20,178 nt of DNA from Chitinophagaceae bacterium UBA1946. GTDB taxonomy: Bacteria > Bacteroidota > Bacteroidia > Chitinophagales > Chitinophagaceae. Each line of letters begins with the position of its first letter. Within the stretch, counting starts at the first letter, position 1. Under the pieces are notes generated by a model. It had not been told where the DNA came from and searched no databases. It saw only the letters and a program-made list of their open reading frames with translations. This document shows, piece by piece, positions 6,616 to 15,542 of this stretch. The position numbers and the translations under genes are program-made. The stretch covers positions 1 to 20,178 of the forward strand of contig DDEU01000010.1 in assembly GCA_002336815.1 (NCBI GenBank), given 5' to 3'.

Positions 6616-7512
6616 ATGAGAAAACTTTTACTTTCTCTTCTGGCGTTTATTGCACTTAGTAAGCAGTCAGAAGCACAACAACTTCACTTTACTTCTATCT
6701 ACCAGCAGCACAATGCAATGTACAATCCTGCAGCAGCAGGTTTTACCGGTCATACTGCTATTGGAACTACCTACCGGAGCATGTGGTCTGCCTTTCCGGG
6801 CAATCCCAAAACCTTTATGGTGTATGGAGATGCCTACTGGGCTAAAAAAAGTTCTGGTTTCGCCAGTTATTTATACCGGGATGTAACGGGTCCAACAAGC
6901 AGAACCGGCTTGCAGTTAGCTTATTCTTACCATGTAAAAACTAGTGAAAAAGGACAGCTTGGTTTGGGTATTGAGTTGAGAGGACTACAATATTATATAG
7001 ACAAATCAAAATTAACCGATGCGCTGGGCAGCGATTTAGTGCTGGCTGGCAATAACACTTCATTTAAACTGGATGCGGGTGCCGGTGTTTACTACTCTGA
7101 TGGTAAATTCAGCGCAGGTGCGGCCGTTAGCCAGTTGATACAATCAAAACTTGCTTTTAGCGATGTTCCCAATGCAACCGAAAGGGCAAAATTGTATCGC
7201 CACTTTAATTTTACCGCAAGCTACTATCTTGAAACAGGTGGCGGCACTCATTTGATACCCAATGTAATGGTAAGGGTAGTACCTCATGCACCCACTGAAT
7301 ACGACATGGGTTGTAAAGTAGACTACCAGGACAAGATCTGGTGGGCACTTACTTACCGGGTAAGACATTTCTGGAGCCTCCAGGTTGGCTTTAAACTGAT
7401 GGATCAAATCAGTTTTGCTTATGCTTACGATTATTACAACGAGCCTTTTTCTGACTTCAACACCGGTAACAATGCACACGAGGTTGGTTTACGGTTCGAT
7501 CTAAAAAAATAG
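6616..7512 (+). CDS. PorP/SprF-family type IX secretion outer-membrane protein
   Basis: 298-residue outer-membrane beta-barrel of the PorP/SprF family. A signal peptide ends after residue 20 (SKQSEA before QQLHFTS). The mature start carries the family pattern QQHNAMYNPAAAGFTG (NPAAAG at 37-42) and WSAFPGNPKT (57-66). The rest alternates aromatic and small residues as in a barrel and ends in HEVGLRFDLKK. Family members work with type IX secretion; SprF of Flavobacterium johnsoniae is needed for secretion of the giant adhesin SprB, and related proteins are paired with substrates that carry type B sorting domains. The next gene, 75 bases downstream on the same strand, encodes exactly such a substrate, so this protein is probably its dedicated secretion or anchoring partner. 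The order (sprF-like gene first) is the reverse of sprB-sprF in F. johnsoniae. Confidence 0.9.
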   Translation: MRKLLLSLLAFIALSKQSEAQQLHFTSIYQQHNAMYNPAAAGFTGHTAIGTTYRSMWSAFPGNPKTFMVYGDAYWAKKSSGFASYLYRDVTGPTSRTGLQLAYSYHVKTSEKGQLGLGIELRGLQYYIDKSKLTDALGSDLVLAGNNTSFKLDAGAGVYYSDGKFSAGAAVSQLIQSKLAFSDVPNATERAKLYRHFNFTASYYLETGGGTHLIPNVMVRVVPHAPTEYDMGCKVDYQDKIWWALTYRVRHFWSLQVGFKLMDQISFAYAYDYYNEPFSDFNTGNNAHEVGLRFDLKK

Positions 7513-7587
7513 TTGATCCTGCTACCCTGATAACTTTTCGGAGATACAACATTTACAATTTTAATTACTGCTAATAATCCTTTTGTC

Positions 7588-10500
7588 ATGACGTTTAAGT
7601 TACCTCAACAAAAAAAGTTTTCGGCGATATCGTTTAATGCTGCAAGATTTTTTTCGCTGCTGATAGTGTTTTCTGCCTTTTCAGCGATCTCCTTTGCACA
7701 GGCGCCGCCAAACGATAATGCCTGCCAGGCGATAGTACTAACGCCGGGGGCTACCTGTACTTACCAGCAGTTTACAAACTTAAATGCTACCGGAAGTACC
7801 GGCGTATCGGTACCGGCTTGCGGCGGCTATGTGGCCGCCAGTTCCGGTGATGTATGGTTTAAGGTGACGGTACCTGCCGGGGGCGCACTTACTTTTGATA
7901 CACAGAATGGCACCATGACGGATGGCGCAATAGCTATTTACAGGGGAAACACTTGTGTGGCGATTTCTCTTGTACCAAGCTCATGTGATGACAATAGCAG
8001 TGCCAATCCCAATATGCCAAAAGTAACCGTAACAGGTCTTACACCAGGGTCATCAGTATATGCAAGGGTTTGGTCAAAAAGCGGAACTCCGTTGGGAACT
8101 TTTGGTATCTGCGTTACCATCCCGGTACCGGCTCCACCAAATGACGAACCATGTACCGCCCAGGAACTGACCGTTGGCGCAACCTGTTCCTACTCGCCAT
8201 ACACTAATGAAAGTGCCACTAACAGTAATGGAGTTCCGGCTCCTGTTTGTGCTGGTTTCCTCGGTGGCGATGTTTGGTTTAAAGCAGTTGTTCCTTCTTT
8301 GGGAGCTATAATATTTGATACACAGAATGGTGGTATGATCGATGGCGGTATGGCCGTATATACCGGGCCAAATTGTAATACGCTTACCTTTTTAGATTGT
8401 GATGATAACAGCAGCGCCAATACGGATATGCCTAAGCTTACCGTGGCTGGCTTAACGCCCGGCGATACCGTATGGGTAAGGGTTTGGGCAAGCGGAAATG
8501 TGAACAATGGAACCTTCGGCATTTGTGCCACATTGCCTCCGCCTCCCCCTATAAACGATGGTCCCTGTACAGCAATTTCCCTTACTGTAGATACTGCCTG
8601 CAACTTTGTGCAGTTTACCAATGAAAATGCGTTGGGTACCTCCACTGTGGCCGATCCGGGATGTGCTGGTTATGCAGGTGGTGATGTTTGGTTTACTGCC
8701 ATTGCACCCGCTGGTGGGGTGTTAACTTTTGATACCGAAGAAGGAGTGGTGACTGATGGCGGTATGGCCATATATATAGGAACCTGTAACAACCTCACCC
8801 TGCTGAGTTGTAATGATGATGCCGGAGCAGGTAATATGCCAAAGATCACGTTGGGAGGATTCACTCCCGGCGATACCGTATGGATACGAGTGTGGGAAAA
8901 TGGAAATGATAATAACGGCACTTTTGGTATTTGTGTTAAGATTCCACCTCCACCACCAGTCAATGATGAAGCTTGTAATGCTATCACGCTTGCTGCTGAT
9001 ACGGTGTGTACCTTCCGGACATTCACCAATGAAAATGCTACCGGCTCTACCAGTGCGCCTGATCCGGGTTGTGCCAACTTCTCCGGTGCTGATGTATGGT
9101 TCAATGTAATTGTTCCTCCAGGCGGTGCCCTGATATTTGATTCACAGGCAGACGTAATTACCGATGGTGGTATGGCCGTATATACCGGAACCTGCGGTAA
9201 CCTGACCCTGCTGGATTGTAATGATGACGGTGGGGCCGGTAATATGCCAAGGCTGGATGTCGGTGGTTTAACGCCGGGCGATACCGTTTGGGTAAGATTC
9301 TGGGAATATGGTGGCGATAATAACGGTCAGTTTGGTATTTGTGCTAAAATACCACCACCAGCGCCGTTAAACGACAATCCCTGTGGTGCTTTTGAATTGC
9401 TGTCAGATACAGTATGTAACTACCAGACATTTACCAACGAAAGTGCTACCAATACTTCTACCGTTCCTGATCCGGGTTGTGCCGATTACCTCGGGGGAGA
9501 TGTGTGGTTTAGAACGATCGTGCCCGCCGGCGGCGCATTAACTTTTGATACAAGGGCTGGTGTTTTAAACGATGGAGGTATGGCAGTTTACAGCGGTACC
9601 TGTACAGGTTTAACCCTGATTGCCTGCGATGATAACAGCAGTTCCAATACCGATATGCCAAGGTTGGCATTGGTTGGTTTAAACCCAGGCGATACCCTGT
9701 GGGTAAGAGTTTGGGACTTTGGCCATTTTAATCCCGGTACTTTTGATATCTGCGTAAAAATACCGCCACCAGCGCCTGTTAACGATAATCCCTGCGCCGC
9801 AATTGCACTTTCTGTTGATTCAACGTGCAGCTACACAACCTATACCAACGAAAGTGCAACCGGTACTACCGGTGTACCGGCTCCGGGTTGTGCAGGCTAT
9901 GGCGGCGGTGATGTTTGGTTTACTGCAATTGTTCCTTCTGTAGGAGGTATCAATTTCGATACACAAACAGGCACTATGTTAGATGGTGGCATGGCTGTGT
10001 ACAGCGGAAACTGCGGAAACTTAACCCTGATCAGCTGTGACGATAATACAAGTGCCAATGGAAATATGCCAAGACTGTCGATCGCAGGCGTAACACCCGG
10101 AGATACACTATGGGTGAGGGTTTGGGAAAACGGCAACAATAACAACGGTACTTTTGGTATTTGTGCCAGCATACCACCGCCGCCACCAGTAAATGACAAC
10201 CCTTGTAATGCTACATTAATCGTGGCTGCTGATACCTGTGCGTATACAACCTACACCAATGAAAGTGCAACGGGTACAACCGGTGTACCAGCCCCGGGCT
10301 GTGCCGGTTATACATCTGGAGATGTATGGTTTAAAGCTGTAGTGCCTGCCGGTGGTGCCATCACCTTTGATACACAAGAGGGCGTGATGACCGATGGTGG
10401 TATGGCTGTTTACAGCGGTAGCTGTACTAACCTGACTTTAATAAACTGCGACGATAACAGCAGTGTCAATGGGTTGATGCCTAAACTCACCATTGGTAGT

Positions 10501-13500
10501 TTAACACCCGGCGACACCGTATGGGTGCGTATTTGGGAAAACGGAAACAATAACAACGGCACCTTTGGCCTTTGTGCTAAAATTCCGCCGCCGCCTCCTG
10601 CCAATGACGAACCATGTAACTCATTTAATTTAATACCGGATTCAACCTGTACATATAGCACCTACACAACTGAAAATGCTACCAACACTCCCGGTGTTAC
10701 TCCTCCCGGTTGTGCTTTCTACCAGGGTGGTGATGTGTGGTTCAATGTAATAGTTCCGTCTGGTGGATCACTTAGTTTTGATAGTCAAACAGGTGTAATA
10801 TTCGATGGTGGTATGGCTGTTTATAGTGGTTCCTGCAATAATTTAACGCTGCTTGATTGTAACGACGATGGCAGTGATAACGGAAATATGCCCAGCCTCA
10901 CAGTGGGTGGCTTAATACCTGGCGATACTTTGTGGGTAAGGTTCTGGGAGTATGGAAACGACAATCCCGGCACCTTTGGAATCTGTGTAACCTTACCACC
11001 TCCGGGCCCGGTGAATGATGATCCGTGCGGAGCCATTGAACTACCGGTTTCCAATACCTGTACCTATTTAACTTACAGTAACGAGAATAGCTTTGGTACA
11101 GCCAGTGTTCCTGATCCCGGATGCGGTGATTACCAGGGTGGCGATGTATGGTTTACGGCCATTGTGCCTGCCGCCGGTGCACTTACTTTCGATACGCAGG
11201 CTGATGATCTCACTGATGCAGACATGGCGGTGTACACCGGAAGTTGCGGTAACCTTACATTGGTACAATGCGATGATAATTCCGGTGCAGGCTTTATGCC
11301 CAAAATCACCGTAGGTGGTTTAACACCTGGAGATACCGTGTGGATAAGGGTTTGGGATAACGGCGACTTTAATCGTGGTAATTTCGGTATCTGCGTTACC
11401 ATTCCGCCACCTCCACCAGCCAATGATAACCCTTGTGGTGCATTTACCATCATTGCAGATACGGTTTGTAACTATCAAACCTTCAGCAATGCAGGTGCTT
11501 ATGGCACAGCAAGTGTTCCGGCACCACCATGTGGTAACTACCAGGGAGCCGATGTTTGGTTCCAGGTAACTGCTCCTGCAGCCGGCGCATTAAATATCAA
11601 TACACAGGCCGGAACGCTCACCGATAATGCAATGGCAGTTTATACAGCAGACAGCTGCAATGGAACAATGACGTTGGTAGCCTGTGACGACAATGCAAGT
11701 TCTAATGCTGATATGGCGTATATCACGGCTACTGGACTTACCCCGGGAAATCCGGTGTTCATCAGGGTTTGGTCGCCGGGTGGAGCGGTCAACGCAGGTA
11801 CTTTTGGTATTTGTGCCGTTATTCCTCCATTGCAACCTGCCACTTTCTCTTTCTCCTGTGCAAGAGATACGATCTTCTCCTGCGGTGGCGGAGACAGTTG
11901 CTTCACATTAAGCGCTATCATACCCGATATACATGCACTTACAGACAGGTATGCGATCAATCCTTTAAGTGCCCAGGGCTGTTTCAATCCTTATTCAGAT
12001 CCGGGTAATGAAGGTCCTTCAACAGACCTGAACACGGATGACGTTTATTCTGATATCATCCCATTACCGTTCACCTTCCCGTTCTTTGGAACCGACTACA
12101 ATTCGCTTGTAGCCAGCACCAATGGATATGTAAGTTTTGATGCTGCTGCACTTACCGGTACTTTCAGCCATTGGAACATCATCAATACAGGTGTACCTCA
12201 GGATCTGCCAAGTACCTTCTATGATAGGGCGTTGATCATGGGACCTTATCATGACCTGGATCCTCAGCACCATCCAAACCCAGGGCAAAGGATCAAATAC
12301 AATATTACCGGACAGGCACCTCACCGCCGTTGGATATTGAGCTTCTACAGGGTGCCGCTATATTCAGACGCCTGTGCGAACCTTGTTGAAAATACACACC
12401 AGATCGTATTGTACGAAGGAACTGGTGTAGTAGAAGTATTCTTATTCGATATGCAGAATTGTCTTGGCTGGAACCAGGGAAGAGCAATGGTTGGAATGCA
12501 GGACTTCAGCCGTACCAGGGCGATCATGGCTCCGGGCAGAAAAGCTTCGGATGCTCCATGGGGTCGTATCGGTATGAATGAAAGCTGGCGTTTTGTGCCA
12601 ATTGGCGGACCAACTTTATTTAAAAGAGTTGAGTTGTTTGATACTGCCGGTCACTTCCTCGCTACCGGTGATACCAGCTTCCTTGATTCGGCAAGTTTGA
12701 GGGTGAACTTCACCAACCTTTGCGCACTCAACCGTTTACCTGCAGGTTTAAATACATTGCTTGTAAGGGCTGTTTACAGCAAATTCAACGATCCTACTCA
12801 GGAAGAAGTGGGTGCTGATACAGTGCGTATCTTCATACCAAATCTTAAAGTAAATTTCAACTTTACGGACGCACGGTGCGATAACCCTGTAGGTGCTATT
12901 GCTATACACGCAATCAACGGTGTAGCGCCATTGCGTTTCTCATCAGATAGCGGCAGAACATGGCAGTCAGACAGTTCATTTGCTAACCTTAACCCTGGTA
13001 CATACTATGTTAAAGTACAGGACGCTGCCGGTTGTGCAAGAGACACTATTGTTACAGTTTCCGCTGTGAGTCCGTTACATCCTGCATTTACTATAACAGA
13101 CGCTGCCTGCAACGGCGGCACTGGTACTGTGGAGATCAATACCAATGGTATCAGGCCGATCAGGTACTCTTCTGATGCAGGCGCTACTTTCCAATACGAC
13201 AGCACATTTGCATTACCTGCCGGTACTTATACATTCCGGATTACTGATACTGCCGGTTGTACGATCGATACAGTGATCACCGTAACAGAACCTTCAGTGT
13301 TGTCGGCCCTCTATGCAATCACTCCGGCTCGTTGTAATGGTGCTGCAGATGGCAGTGTTACTGTAACCGCAGCTGGCGGCGCCGGTTCTTATACCTATTC
13401 ATTCGATACAGGTATTTACGGAACCAGCAATACTGCAAGCTTTGCTGCCGGTCCGCATACGATCAGTATCAAGGATGCCAACGGATGTACCAAAGACACT

Positions 13501-15201
13501 ACGATCAACATAACAGAACCACCGGCTATCTTTACAACCGCTGTAATCACTGCAGCAAGTTGTAATGGCAGCAGCGACGGAAGCATTGTGATCACCGCAG
13601 TGGGCGGCACCGGAAGCACTTACGATTATTCAAAAGATGCCGGTGCCAACTACCAGCCAGGTAATACCTTCTCAGGCGTAGCGGCAGGAACCTATTCTAT
13701 CCGTGTACGGGATGCCAATGGCTGTACAAAAGATACTTCTGTTGTAGTAGATCAGCCAACTGCTATCAATACGCCTGCTGTGATCACAGCAGCCACCTGT
13801 AACGGAGCCAGTGATGGTAGCATAGTCCTTAGTCCTGTTGGCGGTGCAGGTTCTTACCAATATTCTAAAGATACCGGCGTTACTTACCAGCCAGGCAATA
13901 CATTCAGTGCATTGACAGGAGGCACCTACACGATCCGTGTTAAAGATGCCAATGCTTGTACTAAAGATACTACCATAGTAGTTGGACAACCTGTCGCTAT
14001 TACATCCACAGCAGTTGTCACTTCACCTAAGTGTAATGGTGGCAGCGATGGAAGTATCGTGATTACCGGTGCAGGTGGCGCAGGCGGCTACCAGTATTCG
14101 ATCGATACCGGCGCTACTTACCAGGCAGGCGCTACATTTACCGTAGCTGCCGGTACTTACAGCATCCGCATCAAAGATGTAAATGGTTGTACAAAAGATA
14201 CCAGCATTACTGTGACTGATGCAGCCGCAATACAGGTAACTGTTGCTACTGTAAATGAAAGTTGCAGTAATACACCTAATGGACAGATCAATACAACGGT
14301 TGCTGGTGGTACCGCTGCTTATAACTATAGCAAAGATGGCGTCAACTTCCAGTCTTCGGCAAACTTTACAGGCGTCACCCAGGGCAGCTATACTATTACG
14401 GTAAGGGATGCCAATGGATGTACTGCATCGGCTCCGGCACAGGTTGGCTTCACGTTTGACCTGTCAATACAGGGCAGGACAGATACCGCAGTTTGCGATA
14501 ACGGACGTGTGAGACTGAACACCACAAGCAATGCACAAACCTATAGGTGGAGGCCGGCAAATACATTGGATGATTCAACCATTGCAAGTCCTTTTGCATC
14601 TCCAACTGTTACTACCGATTACATACTTACTGCCACACTTGGAAGCTGTACCTTAACGGATACTGTCACCATTGTAGTAGCTGCTCCTCCAACAGTGTTT
14701 GCAGGAGATACCATAGAAGTTATAAAAGGCGCTGATGCACAATTACAGGGTGTGGTTACCAATACCGCCAATTTCATCTGGTCACCTTCTACCTATCTAA
14801 ATAATCCAAACATATTGGCACCGATCTCGGTAATGCCGCAGCAAACCATTACCTATGGACTTACTGTTTTCAATGCAGAAGGTTGCAGCAGGACCGATTC
14901 AGTTACAGTAGTTGTATTGCCATACTGTATAAAAGTTAAAAATGCCTTTACACCAAACGGTGACGGCGTTAATGACAACTGGATGGTGTACGACCAGTAT
15001 GACTGTTTGAGTAATGTAAGGGTACAGGTGTTCAACCGTTACGGAAGTAAAGTATTCGAATCAAGGAACTACCGCAACGACTGGAATGGTACTTATGGCG
15101 GAGATTCACTGCCGGATGCAACTTACTATTATGTGATCGACTACACATTGACCACAGGAAGGGTGTTGCAGCTAAGGGGTGACGTTACGATCTTACGATA
15201 A
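7588..15201 (+). CDS. Giant repeat protein with type B T9SS sorting domain (SprB-like surface protein)
   Basis: 2537-residue exported protein. Layout: a long signal peptide (about residues 1-38, cut before QAPPNDN); ten modules of about 137 residues (residues 42-1414), each resembling the PPC-like 'DVWF...GGMAVYSG...CDDN...VWVRVWE' beta-sandwich seen in T9SS substrates; a middle part (about 1420-1750) with a nidogen-like stretch (PLPFTFPFFG, STNGYVSFD, MGPYHDLDP); seven SprB-type repeats (about 1756-2288); two PKD/Ig-like segments; and a type B C-terminal domain (2446-2537) with FTPNGDGVND and a VFNRYGSKVFES core. It should cross the outer membrane by the type IX system and be held at the surface as an adhesin, possibly moved by the gliding motor; binding specificity cannot be read. 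Unlike the PPC modules of proteases, no catalytic domain is present. Its partner is the PorP/SprF protein just upstream. No terminator follows before the next gene, apart from the hairpin at 15245-15275. Confidence 0.93.
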   Translation: MTFKLPQQKKFSAISFNAARFFSLLIVFSAFSAISFAQAPPNDNACQAIVLTPGATCTYQQFTNLNATGSTGVSVPACGGYVAASSGDVWFKVTVPAGGALTFDTQNGTMTDGAIAIYRGNTCVAISLVPSSCDDNSSANPNMPKVTVTGLTPGSSVYARVWSKSGTPLGTFGICVTIPVPAPPNDEPCTAQELTVGATCSYSPYTNESATNSNGVPAPVCAGFLGGDVWFKAVVPSLGAIIFDTQNGGMIDGGMAVYTGPNCNTLTFLDCDDNSSANTDMPKLTVAGLTPGDTVWVRVWASGNVNNGTFGICATLPPPPPINDGPCTAISLTVDTACNFVQFTNENALGTSTVADPGCAGYAGGDVWFTAIAPAGGVLTFDTEEGVVTDGGMAIYIGTCNNLTLLSCNDDAGAGNMPKITLGGFTPGDTVWIRVWENGNDNNGTFGICVKIPPPPPVNDEACNAITLAADTVCTFRTFTNENATGSTSAPDPGCANFSGADVWFNVIVPPGGALIFDSQADVITDGGMAVYTGTCGNLTLLDCNDDGGAGNMPRLDVGGLTPGDTVWVRFWEYGGDNNGQFGICAKIPPPAPLNDNPCGAFELLSDTVCNYQTFTNESATNTSTVPDPGCADYLGGDVWFRTIVPAGGALTFDTRAGVLNDGGMAVYSGTCTGLTLIACDDNSSSNTDMPRLALVGLNPGDTLWVRVWDFGHFNPGTFDICVKIPPPAPVNDNPCAAIALSVDSTCSYTTYTNESATGTTGVPAPGCAGYGGGDVWFTAIVPSVGGINFDTQTGTMLDGGMAVYSGNCGNLTLISCDDNTSANGNMPRLSIAGVTPGDTLWVRVWENGNNNNGTFGICASIPPPPPVNDNPCNATLIVAADTCAYTTYTNESATGTTGVPAPGCAGYTSGDVWFKAVVPAGGAITFDTQEGVMTDGGMAVYSGSCTNLTLINCDDNSSVNGLMPKLTIGSLTPGDTVWVRIWENGNNNNGTFGLCAKIPPPPPANDEPCNSFNLIPDSTCTYSTYTTENATNTPGVTPPGCAFYQGGDVWFNVIVPSGGSLSFDSQTGVIFDGGMAVYSGSCNNLTLLDCNDDGSDNGNMPSLTVGGLIPGDTLWVRFWEYGNDNPGTFGICVTLPPPGPVNDDPCGAIELPVSNTCTYLTYSNENSFGTASVPDPGCGDYQGGDVWFTAIVPAAGALTFDTQADDLTDADMAVYTGSCGNLTLVQCDDNSGAGFMPKITVGGLTPGDTVWIRVWDNGDFNRGNFGICVTIPPPPPANDNPCGAFTIIADTVCNYQTFSNAGAYGTASVPAPPCGNYQGADVWFQVTAPAAGALNINTQAGTLTDNAMAVYTADSCNGTMTLVACDDNASSNADMAYITATGLTPGNPVFIRVWSPGGAVNAGTFGICAVIPPLQPATFSFSCARDTIFSCGGGDSCFTLSAIIPDIHALTDRYAINPLSAQGCFNPYSDPGNEGPSTDLNTDDVYSDIIPLPFTFPFFGTDYNSLVASTNGYVSFDAAALTGTFSHWNIINTGVPQDLPSTFYDRALIMGPYHDLDPQHHPNPGQRIKYNITGQAPHRRWILSFYRVPLYSDACANLVENTHQIVLYEGTGVVEVFLFDMQNCLGWNQGRAMVGMQDFSRTRAIMAPGRKASDAPWGRIGMNESWRFVPIGGPTLFKRVELFDTAGHFLATGDTSFLDSASLRVNFTNLCALNRLPAGLNTLLVRAVYSKFNDPTQEEVGADTVRIFIPNLKVNFNFTDARCDNPVGAIAIHAINGVAPLRFSSDSGRTWQSDSSFANLNPGTYYVKVQDAAGCARDTIVTVSAVSPLHPAFTITDAACNGGTGTVEINTNGIRPIRYSSDAGATFQYDSTFALPAGTYTFRITDTAGCTIDTVITVTEPSVLSALYAITPARCNGAADGSVTVTAAGGAGSYTYSFDTGIYGTSNTASFAAGPHTISIKDANGCTKDTTINITEPPAIFTTAVITAASCNGSSDGSIVITAVGGTGSTYDYSKDAGANYQPGNTFSGVAAGTYSIRVRDANGCTKDTSVVVDQPTAINTPAVITAATCNGASDGSIVLSPVGGAGSYQYSKDTGVTYQPGNTFSALTGGTYTIRVKDANACTKDTTIVVGQPVAITSTAVVTSPKCNGGSDGSIVITGAGGAGGYQYSIDTGATYQAGATFTVAAGTYSIRIKDVNGCTKDTSITVTDAAAIQVTVATVNESCSNTPNGQINTTVAGGTAAYNYSKDGVNFQSSANFTGVTQGSYTITVRDANGCTASAPAQVGFTFDLSIQGRTDTAVCDNGRVRLNTTSNAQTYRWRPANTLDDSTIASPFASPTVTTDYILTATLGSCTLTDTVTIVVAAPPTVFAGDTIEVIKGADAQLQGVVTNTANFIWSPSTYLNNPNILAPISVMPQQTITYGLTVFNAEGCSRTDSVTVVVLPYCIKVKNAFTPNGDGVNDNWMVYDQYDCLSNVRVQVFNRYGSKVFESRNYRNDWNGTYGGDSLPDATYYYVIDYTLTTGRVLQLRGDVTILR
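7711..11829 (+). repeat. Ten tandem PPC-like modules of about 411 bases
   Basis: Module starts, taken at the Asn of the NDxxC motif, are 7711, 8140, 8554, 8962, 9370, 9781, 10192, 10603, 11014 and 11422. Spacing is 143 and 138 codons for the first two and 136-137 codons for all later ones. Every module has exactly six cysteines in the same places (NDxxC, the TC after a strand, PGC, xxC before NLTL, C before DD, and GIC near the end). Adjacent modules are joined by a proline-rich linker, typically IPPPPP. The first and last modules are the most diverged. Confidence 0.95.
12853..14451 (+). repeat. Seven SprB-type repeats of about 77 residues
   Basis: The first conserved Cys codon of each repeat lies at 12877, 13108, 13333, 13561, 13798, 14032 and 14263, giving spacings of 75-79 codons. 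Each unit has the pattern CNGxxDGSI...GGxGxYxYSxD...GTYxIRVKDANGCTKDT, with two cysteines. This matches the SprB repeat family found in gliding adhesins. The first two units and the last are the least typical. Confidence 0.9.
14923..15201 (+). other. Type B T9SS C-terminal sorting domain
   Basis: Residues 2446-2537 of the giant protein carry NAFTPNGDGVNDNW, VQVFNRYGSKVFES, YRNDWNGTYGG and LPDATYYYVIDY, the ordered blocks of the gliding-motility-associated (CHU_C-type, type B) C-terminal domain. It directs the protein to the type IX translocon; type B domains are known to rely on PorP/SprF-type partners. Confidence 0.93.
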
Positions 15202-15212
15202 AATAAGCGCTC

Positions 15213-15542
15213 ATGGATATTGAGTTTTTAAGAGAATATGTTTTAGGAAAACCTTCCGTTACGGAAGGTTTTCCTTTTGGTGAAACAGTGATCGTGTATA
15301 AAGTGAACGATAAAATTTTTTTGCTGCTGCCACTGGATACACAGCCATTGCAGTTTAATGTAAAGTGCGATCCTGAAAGGGCTATCGAGTGGAGAGAGCA
15401 ATATCCCGGCGCTGTGCTGCCCGGCTTCCACATGAACAAGAAGCACTGGAATACGGTAGTAGTGGATGGAACACTCAGCAGGAAACAACTGCTGCAAATG
15501 GTAGATGATTCTTACGGGTTGGTAAATAAAAAGAAGAGATGA
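15213..15542 (+). CDS. MmcQ/YjbR family protein
   Basis: 109-residue protein of the MmcQ/YjbR family, small cytoplasmic proteins with a CyaY-like fold thought to bind DNA; their function is not established. Diagnostic parts are PSVTEGFPFGETVIVYKV (14-31), KIFLLLPLD (34-42), KCDPERAIEWREQYPG (51-66), HMNKKHWNTV (73-82) and the closing DDSYGLV. The length is normal. The ATG is 11 bases after the stop of the giant gene, so it may be read from the same transcript, but codons 11-21 are part of a 14-bp perfect inverted repeat that could block this. The stop TGA touches the stop of the opposite gene, forming TGATCA. Confidence 0.9.
   Translation: MDIEFLREYVLGKPSVTEGFPFGETVIVYKVNDKIFLLLPLDTQPLQFNVKCDPERAIEWREQYPGAVLPGFHMNKKHWNTVVVDGTLSRKQLLQMVDDSYGLVNKKKR
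15245..15275 (+). other. Perfect 14-bp inverted repeat inside the mmcQ/yjbR 5' coding end
   Basis: AGGAAAACCTTCCG (15245-15258) and CGGAAGGTTTTCCT (15262-15275) are perfect reverse complements separated by TTA, followed by three more T. It begins 44 bases after the stop of the giant gene and encodes residues 11-21 of the MmcQ-like protein. It may act as an intrinsic terminator for the giant gene, an attenuator, or be a by-product of codon choice. Confidence 0.8.

Noticed and set aside
7578..7585. TCCTTTTG just before the giant gene as a separate promoter
   Set aside because: One mismatch in the TA part, no -33 box at the right distance (7554-7557 is TACA), and the chance of a match in AT-rich DNA is high.
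8190..11987. Many minus-strand open frames inside the giant gene, several alike (GGGGG...AQIPKVPLL)
   Set aside because: They recur once per module and are simply the antisense reading of the proline linker and module ends; they lack start signals and have no family likeness.
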